A stretch of 17,530 nt of DNA from Chitinophagaceae bacterium (GTDB lineage: Bacteria > Bacteroidota > Bacteroidia > Chitinophagales > Chitinophagaceae), in the NCBI GenBank assembly GCA_025351145.1, contig JANXWM010000283.1:1-17530 (forward strand), written 5' to 3'. Below are positions 1 through 7,074 of the stretch, in pieces. The position numbers and the translations under genes are program-made. The notes beneath the pieces are model-generated. The model was not told where the DNA came from and made no database searches. It worked only from the letters and a program-made list of their open reading frames with translations. Positions within the stretch are counted from its first letter, which is position 1. The number at the start of each line of letters is the position of its first letter.

Positions 1-1420
1 TTGTTCACTATACCGCCTCCTGAATATCTATCCATATACCCATTACTGGAATTATTTAAATTTTTATTGTTTACCAGCGTACCGCCATTAAAATTAAAAT
101 AGGTACCGCTCCAGTTAATGGTGCCGTTATTAGTAAGCGTATTGGCAAGAATTTCCTCATAGCCATTAAGGTTTGCTGTTGCCGATGCAGTAAGTGTTGC
201 AGGTATGCTGAGTGTACCGCCACTCCAGTTAAGTGTGCCGGGTATGTTTAAAGAACCTGTTCCGTTAACAGTTCCGTTATATATATTTAATGTAATTAAA
301 GATGGCAGTGCAAGAGCAATGTTAAGCGTGAGTGTGTTTGTATTTTGCAGTAATGTTCCTGCCCCCGTTACAGAACTGCCACTGTTGAATATGGATACAT
401 AAGAGTTTTTAAATGTGGCACCTGCAGCGATATTTACCACACTGCTGGTAGTAAAAGTGTCAGTGTATATTTCGAGTGTACCACTTTGTAAATCTATTGT
501 TCCGGTATTGCTTATATCAATGTAAGAATAGGTATTGCCTGTAGCGGTAATCTTTTTAAAAGTAGCCCCACTGTTGTTGTTCAGTGTACCTCCTCCGGCA
601 TATTTATTCAAATAACCATCGCTGGAAATATTGAAATTTTTATTGTTTGCCAGCGTACCACCGTTAAAACTAAAATAGGTGCCGCTCCAGTTAATAGTGC
701 CATTATTTGTAAGCGTATTGGCAAGAATTTCCTCATAGCCATTGAGGTTTGCTGTTGCCGAAGCGGTAAGCGTTGCAGGTATGCTTATGGTTCCGCCCGT
801 CCAGTTTAATGTGCCAGGTATATTTAAGCCACCTGTTCCGTTAACCGTTCCTCCAGAAATATTTAAGATAATTGAAGACGGCAGTGCAAGTGCATTGTTT
901 ACTGTAAATGTATAATTACTGCTTTGCTGTAATGTGCCTGCCCCGGTTACTGAACTTCCACTGTTGAATACGCATACATAAGAGTTTTTAAATATTGCAC
1001 CCGATGCAATATTTACAACGCTGCTGGTAGTAAATGTATCAGTATATATTTCGAGTGTACCACTTTGCACATCTATTGTGCCGGCATTGTTTACGTCAAT
1101 ATATGTATAAGTATTACCCGTGCCAGTTAGTTTTGTAAAAGTAGCTCCGGCATTATTCGTTAAAATTCCGCTTCCGTATTTGTTCAAATAACCATTGCTG
1201 CTATTGTTTATATTTTTATTGTTTACCAATGTGCCACCACTAAAGCTAAAATAGGTTCCACTCCAGTTAATGGTGCCATTATTTGTAAGCGTACCGCCAA
1301 GAATTTCTTCAAAGCCGGTAAGGTTTGCAGTTGCAGTGGCGCTTAACGTTACAGGTATACTGATTGTTCCTCCAGTCCAGTTTAAGGTGCCGGTAATATT
1401 TGCATTACCGGTGCCGTCAA
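1..1420 (-). repeat. Tandem 576-bp (192-residue) coding repeats, two full units plus a partial third
   Basis: The block CTCCAGTTAAT recurs at 109, 685 and 1261, spaced exactly 576 bp each time. Similarity runs continuously from about 1420 to the window edge. In the segment 61-120 against 637-696, 54 of 60 bases match by eye. All six differences are transitions and four are synonymous. Because 576 is a multiple of 3, each unit adds 192 residues in frame. The array continues past the left edge, so the copy number is unknown. Confidence 0.9.
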
Positions 1421-1763
1421 TATTATTACTAACATTTAAAGTGCCGGTTACAGTAAGGTCAGTCCCGGTGGCGTTATTCACAGTCATTACATTGTTCTGC
1501 GTCAATGTACCGCCGCTGCTTACCACCACCTGGTCAACTGTAACTGCCGTGGTGTTTGTAACTGTATGCCCGCTTTGAATGGTAATAACACCATCGCTAC
1601 TTGTTGGAGTTGCCGTTGCAGCCACCCATGCGGTTCCATTATACCGCTCCCATGTAGCAACCGCATTCCAGTTGCCCGTGGCTTTGCTGCGGTAATCGCC
1701 TGCTGACTGTGAAAAAACTGAAACCGGAAATGCAATCAGGGAGATAAGTAATAACTTTCTCAT
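1..1763 (-). CDS. Secreted repeat-rich surface protein, N-terminal part (3'-truncated by window edge)
   Basis: The frame is open from the ATG at 1763-1761 to the window edge, giving 587 visible codons with no stop. The protein begins with MRKLLLISLIAFPVSVFSQS, a clean Sec signal peptide (basic start, hydrophobic core, cleavage probably near residues 18-19). Next comes a stretch reading GNWNAVATWERYNGTAW and SSDGVITIQSGHTVT, an opening I associate with large Bacteroidota surface proteins that often carry T9SS tails. From about residue 115 the protein is a low-complexity beta-strand-like repeat rich in G, N, T and S (for example TLNWTGGTISIP, GTINWSGTYFSF, GNTYTYIDVNNAGTID). No catalytic motif is visible. 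It is probably exported to the cell surface as an adhesin-like or structural protein. The C terminus, which would show a sorting domain, lies outside the window, so the export route is inferred. Confidence 0.85.
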   Translation of the reverse strand, partial: MRKLLLISLIAFPVSVFSQSAGDYRSKATGNWNAVATWERYNGTAWVAATATPTSSDGVITIQSGHTVTNTTAVTVDQVVVSSGGTLTQNNVMTVNNATGTDLTVTGTLNVSNNIDGTGNANITGTLNWTGGTISIPVTLSATATANLTGFEEILGGTLTNNGTINWSGTYFSFSGGTLVNNKNINNSSNGYLNKYGSGILTNNAGATFTKLTGTGNTYTYIDVNNAGTIDVQSGTLEIYTDTFTTSSVVNIASGAIFKNSYVCVFNSGSSVTGAGTLQQSSNYTFTVNNALALPSSIILNISGGTVNGTGGLNIPGTLNWTGGTISIPATLTASATANLNGYEEILANTLTNNGTINWSGTYFSFNGGTLANNKNFNISSDGYLNKYAGGGTLNNNSGATFKKITATGNTYSYIDISNTGTIDLQSGTLEIYTDTFTTSSVVNIAAGATFKNSYVSIFNSGSSVTGAGTLLQNTNTLTLNIALALPSLITLNIYNGTVNGTGSLNIPGTLNWSGGTLSIPATLTASATANLNGYEEILANTLTNNGTINWSGTYFNFNGGTLVNNKNLNNSSNGYMDRYSGGGIVN

Positions 1764-2112
1764 AAAAAAGTTTGTTTTGGTTTAAAGAAATATTTTATAA
1801 GCAGAATTTGAAAACGGATCAGGTCGATTAATTGAAATTAAAGTTCGGAAAGGATTTTCTTTATTGCAATTAAATTTCTAATATAATTACCCTGATCTAA
1901 AAATTGCTGAAAATACCGTTGAATACAGGCATATCATTTCATGGCATCGCCTGTTGCGTCGCAATCACTTTATCGTTCGGGGCAGTGATCATCTTCAGCA
2001 TCATATTCTGTCAACATTATAAAACCTAAAGACTTCCTTTAACCACCTTGGTAATAAATAAAATTCAATATTCATTGCCGTATATTGCAGAAAGAAAAAA
2101 ACTTTAAAACCA
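1764..2112. other. Intergenic region between divergent genes
   Basis: This 349-bp AT-rich gap separates the minus-strand surface protein from the plus-strand membrane protein, so it should hold both promoters. I see no exact TAnnTTTG box for either gene; TATATTGC at 2081-2088 is one base short of the pattern for the plus gene. The only distinct structure is a copy of the dispersed GCGACGCAA repeat at 1931-2010. No convincing open frame is present. Confidence 0.6.
1931..2010 (-). repeat. Dispersed intergenic repeat, copy 1 (subtype B)
   Basis: The core TTGCGTCGCA lies at 1954-1963. Read on the minus strand, the copy has ATGATGCTGAAG (2004-1993), 27 bases, then ATTGCGACGCAAC (1965-1953), followed by GGCGATGCCATGAAATG. 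Copy 9 has the same two left blocks at the same spacing. The right flank matches copy 2. Confidence 0.75.
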
Positions 2113-2580
2113 ATGCCGCAAACCCTAACTAAGAACAGGATTGTTCTGCTATTTTTCATCTTATATATTTTGCACTGCCTGGTATTAACTTTATTGTACT
2201 ATTATTATTTTAATGCCGTTTTTTACATGAAGATACTTGCATCAGCAAAAGTTATTTTACTGGAAAAAAGGCTGGATGATTTTTGGTTATGGTCGCTAAT
2301 ATTGTATGCTTGTACACTTATAATTTGTAACTGGATCGCTTACAAAAAAAAACAATTCTTTTGGCTGCTTTTTGCCTTTCTGTTTGCAGTTGCTGTAGCG
2401 TTCACATATACTGAGGGAGTGGAAGGTATTTTTATATTCAAAAAGCAAAATGGATTATGGAAGGGCGGCTTTTCCCTCAGCTTTTTTATAACGTTTTTCT
2501 ACTCTTTTGTTGCGCTGATTGTTTGGTTTGCGAATTGGCTTGCACTAAAAGGTATTTTAAAAAATCAGCAAAAAAATTAA
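2113..2580 (+). CDS. Hypothetical four-helix membrane protein
   Basis: This 155-residue protein is strongly hydrophobic with about four membrane segments: residues 9-31, 57-76, 82-99 and 121-146. Short basic stretches (YKKK near 77-80, FKKQNG near 109-114) separate them, and the C-terminal tail is polar (KNQQKN). There is no cleavable signal peptide and no motif that I recognise. It stands alone: the gene upstream is divergent and sdaA downstream is convergent. The ATG at 2113 is the natural start because the first helix follows directly. I cannot assign a function. Length, composition and an uninterrupted frame suggest a real inner-membrane protein. Confidence 0.7.
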   Translation: MPQTLTKNRIVLLFFILYILHCLVLTLLYYYYFNAVFYMKILASAKVILLEKRLDDFWLWSLILYACTLIICNWIAYKKKQFFWLLFAFLFAVAVAFTYTEGVEGIFIFKKQNGLWKGGFSLSFFITFFYSFVALIVWFANWLALKGILKNQQKN

Positions 2581-2629
2581 TGAAGTTTTTATCCAGCGCA
2601 ACTGTATTTGTATTGGCTGTTGAAAGCTC

Positions 2630-2693
2630 AATCATATTCAAACCGTACAAGAGTGCGACGCAAGAGGCGATGCTATGAAATGCAAATGCCGGG
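2630..2693 (+). repeat. Dispersed intergenic repeat, copy 2
   Basis: An exact 19-base core GTACAAGAGTGCGACGCAA lies at 2645-2663. It is followed by GGCGATGCTATGAAATG and ends with GCCGGG at 2688-2693. The copy sits between the convergent ends of the small membrane protein and sdaA. Confidence 0.8.
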
Positions 2694-2757
2694 TTCATCA
2701 AAAACTTAAATCACAAATATTAAACCGTACATCAAAATTCGTGCTTCGCAAATAGAT

Positions 2758-4185
2758 TTAGCATTCACTCAAGCTAATCGGAATATTTACAGCCAGCCCG
2801 CCATCGCTTGTTTCTTTGTATTTGCTGTTCATGTCCAAAGCCGTATCCCACATGGTTTTTATCACTTTATCGAGGCTTACTTTTGCATAATCCGGCGCAC
2901 TCTGCAAAGCAAGCTGCGAGGCCGTGATAGCCTTAATAGCACCCATTGTATTGCGCTCGATACAGGGCACCTGAACAAGCCCGCCAATCGGGTCGCAGGT
3001 TAAACCAAGATGGTGCTCCATGGCAATTTCTGCAGCCATCATTGCCTGCCTTTGTGTGCCGCCCATACTTTCAGTTAGCGCAGCCGCAGCCATGGCGCTC
3101 GACACTCCAATCTCTGCCTGGCAACCGCCCATTGCCGCTGAAATAGTAGCACCTTTTTTAAAGATGCTGCCAATCTCCGAAGCCGTGAGCAGAAACTTGA
3201 TAATGGCATCATCGCTGTTGCCATTACAGAACACCACAAAGTACTGCAACACCGCAGGTATAACTCCGGCAGCCCCATTTGTTGGCGCAGTTACTACACG
3301 GCCAAATGCTGCATTTTCTTCGTTAACCGCCAGGGCAAAACAGCTTACACAATCCAGTATGTAGTGAAAGCTTTTGCCACCATTTTGAAGCGACTTTACC
3401 CAGCTATCGTAATCGTTATAAGTATGCTGGGCAGTCAGCTTTTTATTAAGATCAAATGCCCTGCGGCGCACATGCAAACCTCCGGGCAATTCACCTTTGT
3501 GGTGGCAGCCGCGGTAAATGCATTCTTTCATGGTTTGCCAAATATTGATTACACCTTTTTTTGTCGCTTCTTCACTATTCCATGTATGCTCGTTCTCCAT
3601 AACGATTTCATTAATAGCAAGCCCGGTTTTCATGCACCAGTGCAAAAGATCATCGGCGGTGTTTATGGGGAAAGGCAGATCCACACAAGCTTTACCACCT
3701 GCATCTTCTCCCTCTTTTACTACGAACCCACCACCAATGGAATAAAAAGTTTCACTGATGCTGTCACCGTTTTTAAAATCGGCCAAAAAGGTTAAACCAT
3801 TTGGATGAAAAGGAAGTGTTTCATTGAAAAGAAACTGCACATCCTTCAAAGGATCAAAATCGATTTCCAACATATTATTGAGGAGCATTTTTTTTGCCGC
3901 AGTTATCTGCTGCATTTTAGGTGTAACGCTGTTCACATCAATCGTTACAGGATCATCGCCGCAGAGGCCAAGAATAACAGCGATATCGGTGCCGTGCCCA
4001 ATACCTGTTTTTGCAAGCGAGCCGTAAAGTAAAATTTTAACAGCATGCACGTCGTGCAATGAATGCCCCGTTTGTATAGTTTGCAAAAACCTTAACGCAG
4101 CACGCCACGGCCCCAATGTATGTGAGCTGGATGGGCCCACTCCAATTTTAAACATATCGAAAACAGAGATAGATTCGTGCGGCAT
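2758..4185 (-). CDS. sdaA: L-serine ammonia-lyase (L-serine dehydratase), iron-sulphur type, single chain
   Basis: The 475-residue protein matches the single-chain bacterial L-serine dehydratase, which deaminates L-serine to pyruvate and ammonia using a [4Fe-4S] cluster. It opens with SVFDMFKIGVGPSSSHTLGP, the family hallmark of the beta domain. The C-terminal alpha domain has VTAPTNGAAGVIPAVL (298-313), MGGCQAEIG (352-360) and CDPIGGLVQVPCIERN (397-412). Cys355, Cys397 and Cys408 have the spacing of the three cluster cysteines known from E. coli SdaA (343, 385, 396). Length is close to the usual 450-475. The ATG at 4185 lies 16 bases after a perfect -7 box, which supports this start. The role is cytosolic serine catabolism. 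The gene stands alone, with no serine transporter or glyA beside it. Confidence 0.97.
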   Translation of the reverse strand: MPHESISVFDMFKIGVGPSSSHTLGPWRAALRFLQTIQTGHSLHDVHAVKILLYGSLAKTGIGHGTDIAVILGLCGDDPVTIDVNSVTPKMQQITAAKKMLLNNMLEIDFDPLKDVQFLFNETLPFHPNGLTFLADFKNGDSISETFYSIGGGFVVKEGEDAGGKACVDLPFPINTADDLLHWCMKTGLAINEIVMENEHTWNSEEATKKGVINIWQTMKECIYRGCHHKGELPGGLHVRRRAFDLNKKLTAQHTYNDYDSWVKSLQNGGKSFHYILDCVSCFALAVNEENAAFGRVVTAPTNGAAGVIPAVLQYFVVFCNGNSDDAIIKFLLTASEIGSIFKKGATISAAMGGCQAEIGVSSAMAAAALTESMGGTQRQAMMAAEIAMEHHLGLTCDPIGGLVQVPCIERNTMGAIKAITASQLALQSAPDYAKVSLDKVIKTMWDTALDMNSKYKETSDGGLAVNIPISLSEC

Positions 4186-4201
4186 AAAAATGATTGTGTT
4201 A

Positions 4202-4209
4202 CAAATCTA
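4202..4209 (-). promoter_or_regulatory. Candidate -7 promoter box for sdaA (TAGATTTG)
   Basis: Read on the minus strand this is a perfect TAnnTTTG, the -7 consensus recognised by the Bacteroidota primary sigma factor. Its downstream edge is 16 bases before the sdaA ATG, implying a very short leader. No TTG was found at the usual -33 distance, so support rests on the -7 box and its position. Confidence 0.5.
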
Positions 4210-4240
4210 TGCCAATACGTTTTATTATTATTTTTTTGAA

Positions 4241-4308
4241 CCGGGCCGGGGGATATGAATGAAGCTTTACTTGCGTCGCACTCTTATACGGCAGGAATTC
4301 TATTTAGC
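4241..4308 (-). repeat. Dispersed intergenic repeat, copy 3
   Basis: The core TTGCGTCGCACTCTTATAC at 4271-4289 differs from the consensus by one base (TATAC for GTAC plus its neighbour). On the minus strand AATAGAATTCCTGCC precedes the core and GTAAAGCTTCATTCATAT follows it. The copy ends in a CCGGCCCGG block at 4241-4250. The right flank is nearly the same as in copies 4 and 10. Confidence 0.75.
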
Positions 4309-4335
4309 ATTACCAGCAACGAAAAATATTATTGA

Positions 4336-4501
4336 ATGAAAAAATTATATTTGAGCATGCTAAAAATAAATTTCATTTTTTACTGATCTTTTTATTTCTT
4401 GCTGCATGCAGGCCAGCACAAAAAGCAACTGCTGTGAATTAACCTATGAGACAGAGTTGAATTTATGGTCTATGTTCGAAGTGGATTATTCAACAGAATA
4501 A
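4336..4501 (+). pseudogene. Possible decayed lipoprotein gene
   Basis: Starting at ATG 4357, in frame with ATG 4336, the frame reads MLKINFIFY and stops. One extra T in the six-T run at 4376-4381 would let it read on as FIFLLIFLFLAACRPAQK. That is a typical lipoprotein signal peptide with an LAAC lipobox. A further shift opens the stretch SNCCELTYETELNLWSM, which runs to a stop at 4499-4501. Two frame changes within 170 bases suggest a dead remnant. A sequencing error in the T run could explain the first shift only. I cannot name the ancestral protein. Confidence 0.35.
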
Positions 4502-4625
4502 GCTTTAACTTTTTTTACGCATATCATTTATCATCTTGCGCCATTGGCTGCATTTGATAAACATACTGGCATATTTCTAAAAGGTTTACAACCATTATCA
4601 AATAACCAATTAATTATTTTGTAAA

Positions 4626-4633
4626 TACATTTG
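4626..4633 (+). promoter_or_regulatory. -7 promoter box TACATTTG for the DUF4397 lipoprotein
   Basis: This is a perfect TAnnTTTG, 18 bases upstream of the ATG at 4652. It overlaps a TTG at 4631 that would otherwise be a possible in-frame start, so its position argues that translation begins at 4652. No good -33 TTG was found. Confidence 0.55.
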
Positions 4634-4651
4634 CCGCCGAAAAAAGACAAT

Positions 4652-5368
4652 ATGAAAAAAAACATCGCTTTATTATTGATTTCTTCCTTATTCATTTTGG
4701 CATTGAACAGTTGTAAACTTACTGACAGTTCAACAACGCCACCGTCTGCTGCTTTTTTTGTTATACATGCATCGCCAAATGCACCAAATGCAGATGTAAT
4801 TTTAAACGGTGGTTTGTACGTTCAAAACTTTGCTTACGGTAGTGATTCTGGCTATATTTTTGTTCCATCCGGAACTTACAATTTAAAAGTTGCGGCTCCA
4901 TCCGGATCTTCTAACTATGCAATTGATGCCAATACTACATTTGAGGCTGGAAAATATTATTCCATATTTGCAATTGATTCTGCAAGTAAATTAAAAGCTG
5001 CTATTGTACAGGATGCACTTTCAATTCCGGGCACAGATTCAGTAAGGGTCAGGTTCTTTCAGTTTAGCCCGGATGCACCTTATTTAAATGCAAAGCTTAA
5101 AAACAGCGTTACTTTAGACTCGCTTTTGTATAGCGGCCGCAGTTTTAATGACCAGGGAAACAGCGGCACGTTAACTGAGTTTAAAACAATAAAAGCAGGA
5201 ACATACAATCTAGACTTAAGCACACCCGGTAGTGGTACCCCTTTTAAATCGTTTACCAACATAGTATTTACAAGCGGCAGAAGTTATACAGTTTATCTGA
5301 AAGGTTTTTATGGTGTAACAACCGGAGCCCAAGCCCTTGATAAAGGCATTGTAGAAAACGTGCAGTAA
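4652..5368 (+). CDS. DUF4397 domain lipoprotein
   Basis: The 238-residue protein begins MKKNIALLLISSLFILALNS followed by Cys21, a lipoprotein signal peptide with lipobox LNSC. It should therefore be lipid-anchored in the outer or inner membrane facing the periplasm or surface. The body has two related halves. The first starts FFVIHASPNAPNADVILNG near residue 34 and the second starts VRVRFFQFSPDAPYLNAKL near residue 130. The HASPNAPNADV and QFSPDAPYLNA signatures are those of DUF4397 domains, which are beta-rich. The biochemical role of this family is not established. An in-frame TTG at 4631 would extend the protein by seven residues but overlaps the -7 box, so I chose 4652. It is a single-gene unit, transcribed away from sdaA. 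Confidence 0.88.
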   Translation: MKKNIALLLISSLFILALNSCKLTDSSTTPPSAAFFVIHASPNAPNADVILNGGLYVQNFAYGSDSGYIFVPSGTYNLKVAAPSGSSNYAIDANTTFEAGKYYSIFAIDSASKLKAAIVQDALSIPGTDSVRVRFFQFSPDAPYLNAKLKNSVTLDSLLYSGRSFNDQGNSGTLTEFKTIKAGTYNLDLSTPGSGTPFKSFTNIVFTSGRSYTVYLKGFYGVTTGAQALDKGIVENVQ

Positions 5369-5393
5369 TTCTTTATTTTATAAGCTACTATTA

Positions 5394-5460
5394 AACCGCA
5401 GAGACGCAAAGAGGCAGAGGCATTGGCCTCTGATTTTTACAGATTCTGCGGTTATTTTTT
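5394..5460 (+). terminator. Nested-hairpin terminator after the DUF4397 lipoprotein gene
   Basis: An outer 9-bp stem pairs AACCGCAGA (5394-5402) with TCTGCGGTT (5445-5453). Inside it a perfect 7-bp stem with a 4-base loop pairs CAGAGGC (5415-5421) with GCCTCTG (5426-5432). A T-rich run follows at 5454-5462. The structure starts 25 bases after the stop codon, which fits an intrinsic terminator. It could also be a fold-back repeat element that was captured here. Confidence 0.6.
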
Positions 5461-5490
5461 TATTAAATATCCAGGATTTTGTATTGAGAG

Positions 5491-5560
5491 CCGAATAGAA
5501 TTTCCGAACGTACAAGAGTGCGACGCAAGTAAAGCCTCATTCATATTCAATTGCCGGGCT
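5491..5560 (+). repeat. Dispersed intergenic repeat, copy 4
   Basis: The copy starts with CCGAATAGAATTTCCG (5491 onward). It contains an exact core GTACAAGAGTGCGACGCAA (5510-5528), then GTAAAGCCTCATTCATAT, and ends with TTGCCGGGC (5551-5559). It is one of the fullest copies, sitting in the gap between two convergent genes. Confidence 0.8.
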
Positions 5561-5595
5561 ACAAATTATATGTGTTATTGCTGCTGCAGTTTTCC

Positions 5596-6468
5596 TTATT
5601 TCAACCCATGCAAATAAAGATAGATTGCCTTCAATTCATCATCGGTATACGTGAGGGCTTTCCAGGGCATATAGTCTGACAATAGTTTGCCTTCGGGTGT
5701 TTTGCCGGTGTGCAGGGCAGTAAGAAAATCTGTTTCCGTCCACTTGCCCACAACGCCGGTGGAGCTAATGTTTGGTATGGGTGGTTCATTATCACCATGC
5801 GGCGGGTTGCCTTTCATTTGCGCACCGTGGCAACCCTGGCAACTGGTGGTAAGGTATTCGCCGTAAGCGGCAGTAACAGCAGGCGTTACCGTATCTTTAT
5901 ACACCGCATTATGATCAATTATTTCTGCCGGAAACAATTGAAATTTATCTAAGAAAACCAATATCCTTGTTAATGGTTTTATCGATTTTGCAGGCACCAT
6001 TTTATCTACCGGGGGCTGTTGTTTTAGAAAGCAAATAAGTGCAGCCATATCATGATTAGAAATATTGCATACTTCGTTAGATGGCATAAACCAGACTGAT
6101 TTATTATCCTTATCCAAACCATGGCGCAGTGCACGCACCCAGTCTTCATCAGTATAATTTATACCCCCTTTGCCGCTGGTTAAATTGGCGGTAGCCAATA
6201 TTCCTAAAGGTGAAGTTTCATCAAAAAAAACAATGCCGCCTGAAAGGTTTTGGCCATGGCAACCAAGGCAACCCCTGTTCTCTGCAATATGTTTGCCTTC
6301 GTTGTAACTGGCGCTGTCATTGGGTATTACCAATTTCTGCAGCTTTACATCGTACACTTTATTTATACGTGTCTCAGTATTAAAATACGCAACTGCATAG
6401 AAAACTAATACAATTACCAGAAGGCTGCCGATAATAATACCCGTCCACTTAAGAATTTTTTTTAGCAT
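5596..6468 (-). CDS. Membrane-anchored di-haem cytochrome c
   Basis: From the ATG at 6468 the protein has 290 residues. It starts with MLKKILKWTG and one hydrophobic segment (about 9-28), so it is an N-terminally anchored periplasmic protein. It carries two haem-binding CxxCH motifs, CLGCH (67-71) and CQGCH (210-214). Each is followed by a likely axial methionine in a Met-Pro context: FMPS (Met128) and YMPW (Met267). These define two cytochrome c domains of roughly 100 residues each. Such proteins shuttle electrons or serve as the electron-accepting subunit of a periplasmic dehydrogenase; no partner enzyme lies nearby. The frame stays open 19 codons further up to an ATG at 6525. That extension is polar (NNKTNFQFQQQN) and its start falls inside a repeat element, so I prefer 6468. 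It is a single-gene unit. Confidence 0.92.
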   Translation of the reverse strand: MLKKILKWTGIIIGSLLVIVLVFYAVAYFNTETRINKVYDVKLQKLVIPNDSASYNEGKHIAENRGCLGCHGQNLSGGIVFFDETSPLGILATANLTSGKGGINYTDEDWVRALRHGLDKDNKSVWFMPSNEVCNISNHDMAALICFLKQQPPVDKMVPAKSIKPLTRILVFLDKFQLFPAEIIDHNAVYKDTVTPAVTAAYGEYLTTSCQGCHGAQMKGNPPHGDNEPPIPNISSTGVVGKWTETDFLTALHTGKTPEGKLLSDYMPWKALTYTDDELKAIYLYLHGLK

Positions 6469-6519
6469 AACGTTTTGTTGTTGAAATTGAAAATTGGTTT
6501 TATTGTTTTTTATGAGCCA

Positions 6520-6570
6520 AGCCATCGTTTTTCATAGCTGCTTCGTTGCGTCGCACTCTTGTACGGTTAT
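6520..6570 (-). repeat. Dispersed intergenic repeat, copy 5
   Basis: An exact reverse-complement core TTGCGTCGCACTCTTGTAC lies at 6546-6564. Read on the minus strand it continues CGAAGCAGCTATGAAAAACG. The copy lies just upstream of the cytochrome gene, and its tail overlaps the alternative upstream ATG at 6525. Confidence 0.8.
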
Positions 6571-6730
6571 ATCTTTTATGATCTTTTACCGAAGCGAAGA
6601 TGTGTCGCGAAAACCCTGATTTCGGTAACAGTTTATCAATAATAAGTTTATAAAGAATAGTTTTAAGCGATGCATATTTTTAAATGCACTTACTACAAGC
6701 ATGGTTATTTTATTAACAGCACTGCACCAT

Positions 6731-6775
6731 GCCGAATAGAATTACCAACCGTACAAGTGAGTGACACAACAGACG
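6731..6775 (+). repeat. Dispersed intergenic repeat, copy 6 (degenerate)
   Basis: GCCGAATAGAATTACCAACC leads into GTACAAGTGAGTGACACAAC. The left arm matches copy 4 well, but the palindromic core is damaged: GTGACACAA stands where GCGACGCAA is expected. The downstream CCCGG block is absent. Confidence 0.6.
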
Positions 6776-6839
6776 ATGATAGTAGCAATACATTTGGTAA
6801 ACAAAAACAACCTGGCTTATAATAAGCGATCATTTAAAT

Positions 6840-6855
6840 TGTAACGCCTGTTACA
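6840..6855. promoter_or_regulatory. Perfect inverted repeat TGTAAC-GCCT-GTTACA, possible operator
   Basis: Six-base arms are separated by four bases, 219 bp upstream of the histidine kinase ATG. The size suits a dimeric regulator's binding site. A further GTTACA lies at 6888-6893. No regulator can be assigned from the sequence. Confidence 0.3.
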
Positions 6856-7074
6856 TTTTATCACTTCCTTTTCTGCTATAAAATTCAGTTACATACTGCT
6901 ATTCTAAAAACGATATTTGGTGAGTGACCATATTTATGAGTGGGCAGCATGGTTTGTTTAAGAGCGTTTAAATAAAAGATATTGGTTACCATTTACTCAA
7001 AAAACAGACTGTTCGCCAGAAGGTTTAGGTAATGCTATTTGCTTTAATTATTTTTAAAACTTACTTGCACCAAT

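Larger units (their letters stand above)
4186..4651. other. Divergent intergenic region between sdaA and the DUF4397 lipoprotein
   Basis: This AT-rich gap holds, from left to right, the sdaA -7 box (4202-4209), copy 3 of the dispersed repeat (4241-4308), a possible lipoprotein gene remnant (4336-4501) and the -7 box of the lipoprotein gene (4626-4633). No intact gene is visible. Confidence 0.6.
6469..7074. other. Large divergent intergenic region
   Basis: About 600 bp separate the cytochrome gene (minus) from the histidine kinase gene (plus). The region holds two copies of the dispersed repeat in opposite orientation (6520-6570 and 6731-6775) and a perfect inverted repeat TGTAAC-4-GTTACA at 6840-6855. 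No exact TAnnTTTG box is visible for either gene; TACTTG at 7066-7071, just before the kinase ATG, is only a partial match. I see no intact gene here. Confidence 0.6.

Noticed and set aside
205..402. Plus-strand frames at 205-402 and 1270-1578
   Set aside because: They are antisense shadows of the minus-strand repeat protein, recur with its repeat, and have a low-complexity V/P/L composition.
3020..4032. Plus-strand frames opposite sdaA (3020-3364, 3364-3795, 3805-4032)
   Set aside because: They are shadows of a clearly conserved enzyme gene, with no start context or recognisable motif.
4631..4651. TTG start at 4631 for the DUF4397 lipoprotein
   Set aside because: It overlaps the -7 box TACATTTG, so the codon would lie upstream of or at the promoter. 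The ATG at 4652 gives a normal lipoprotein signal peptide.
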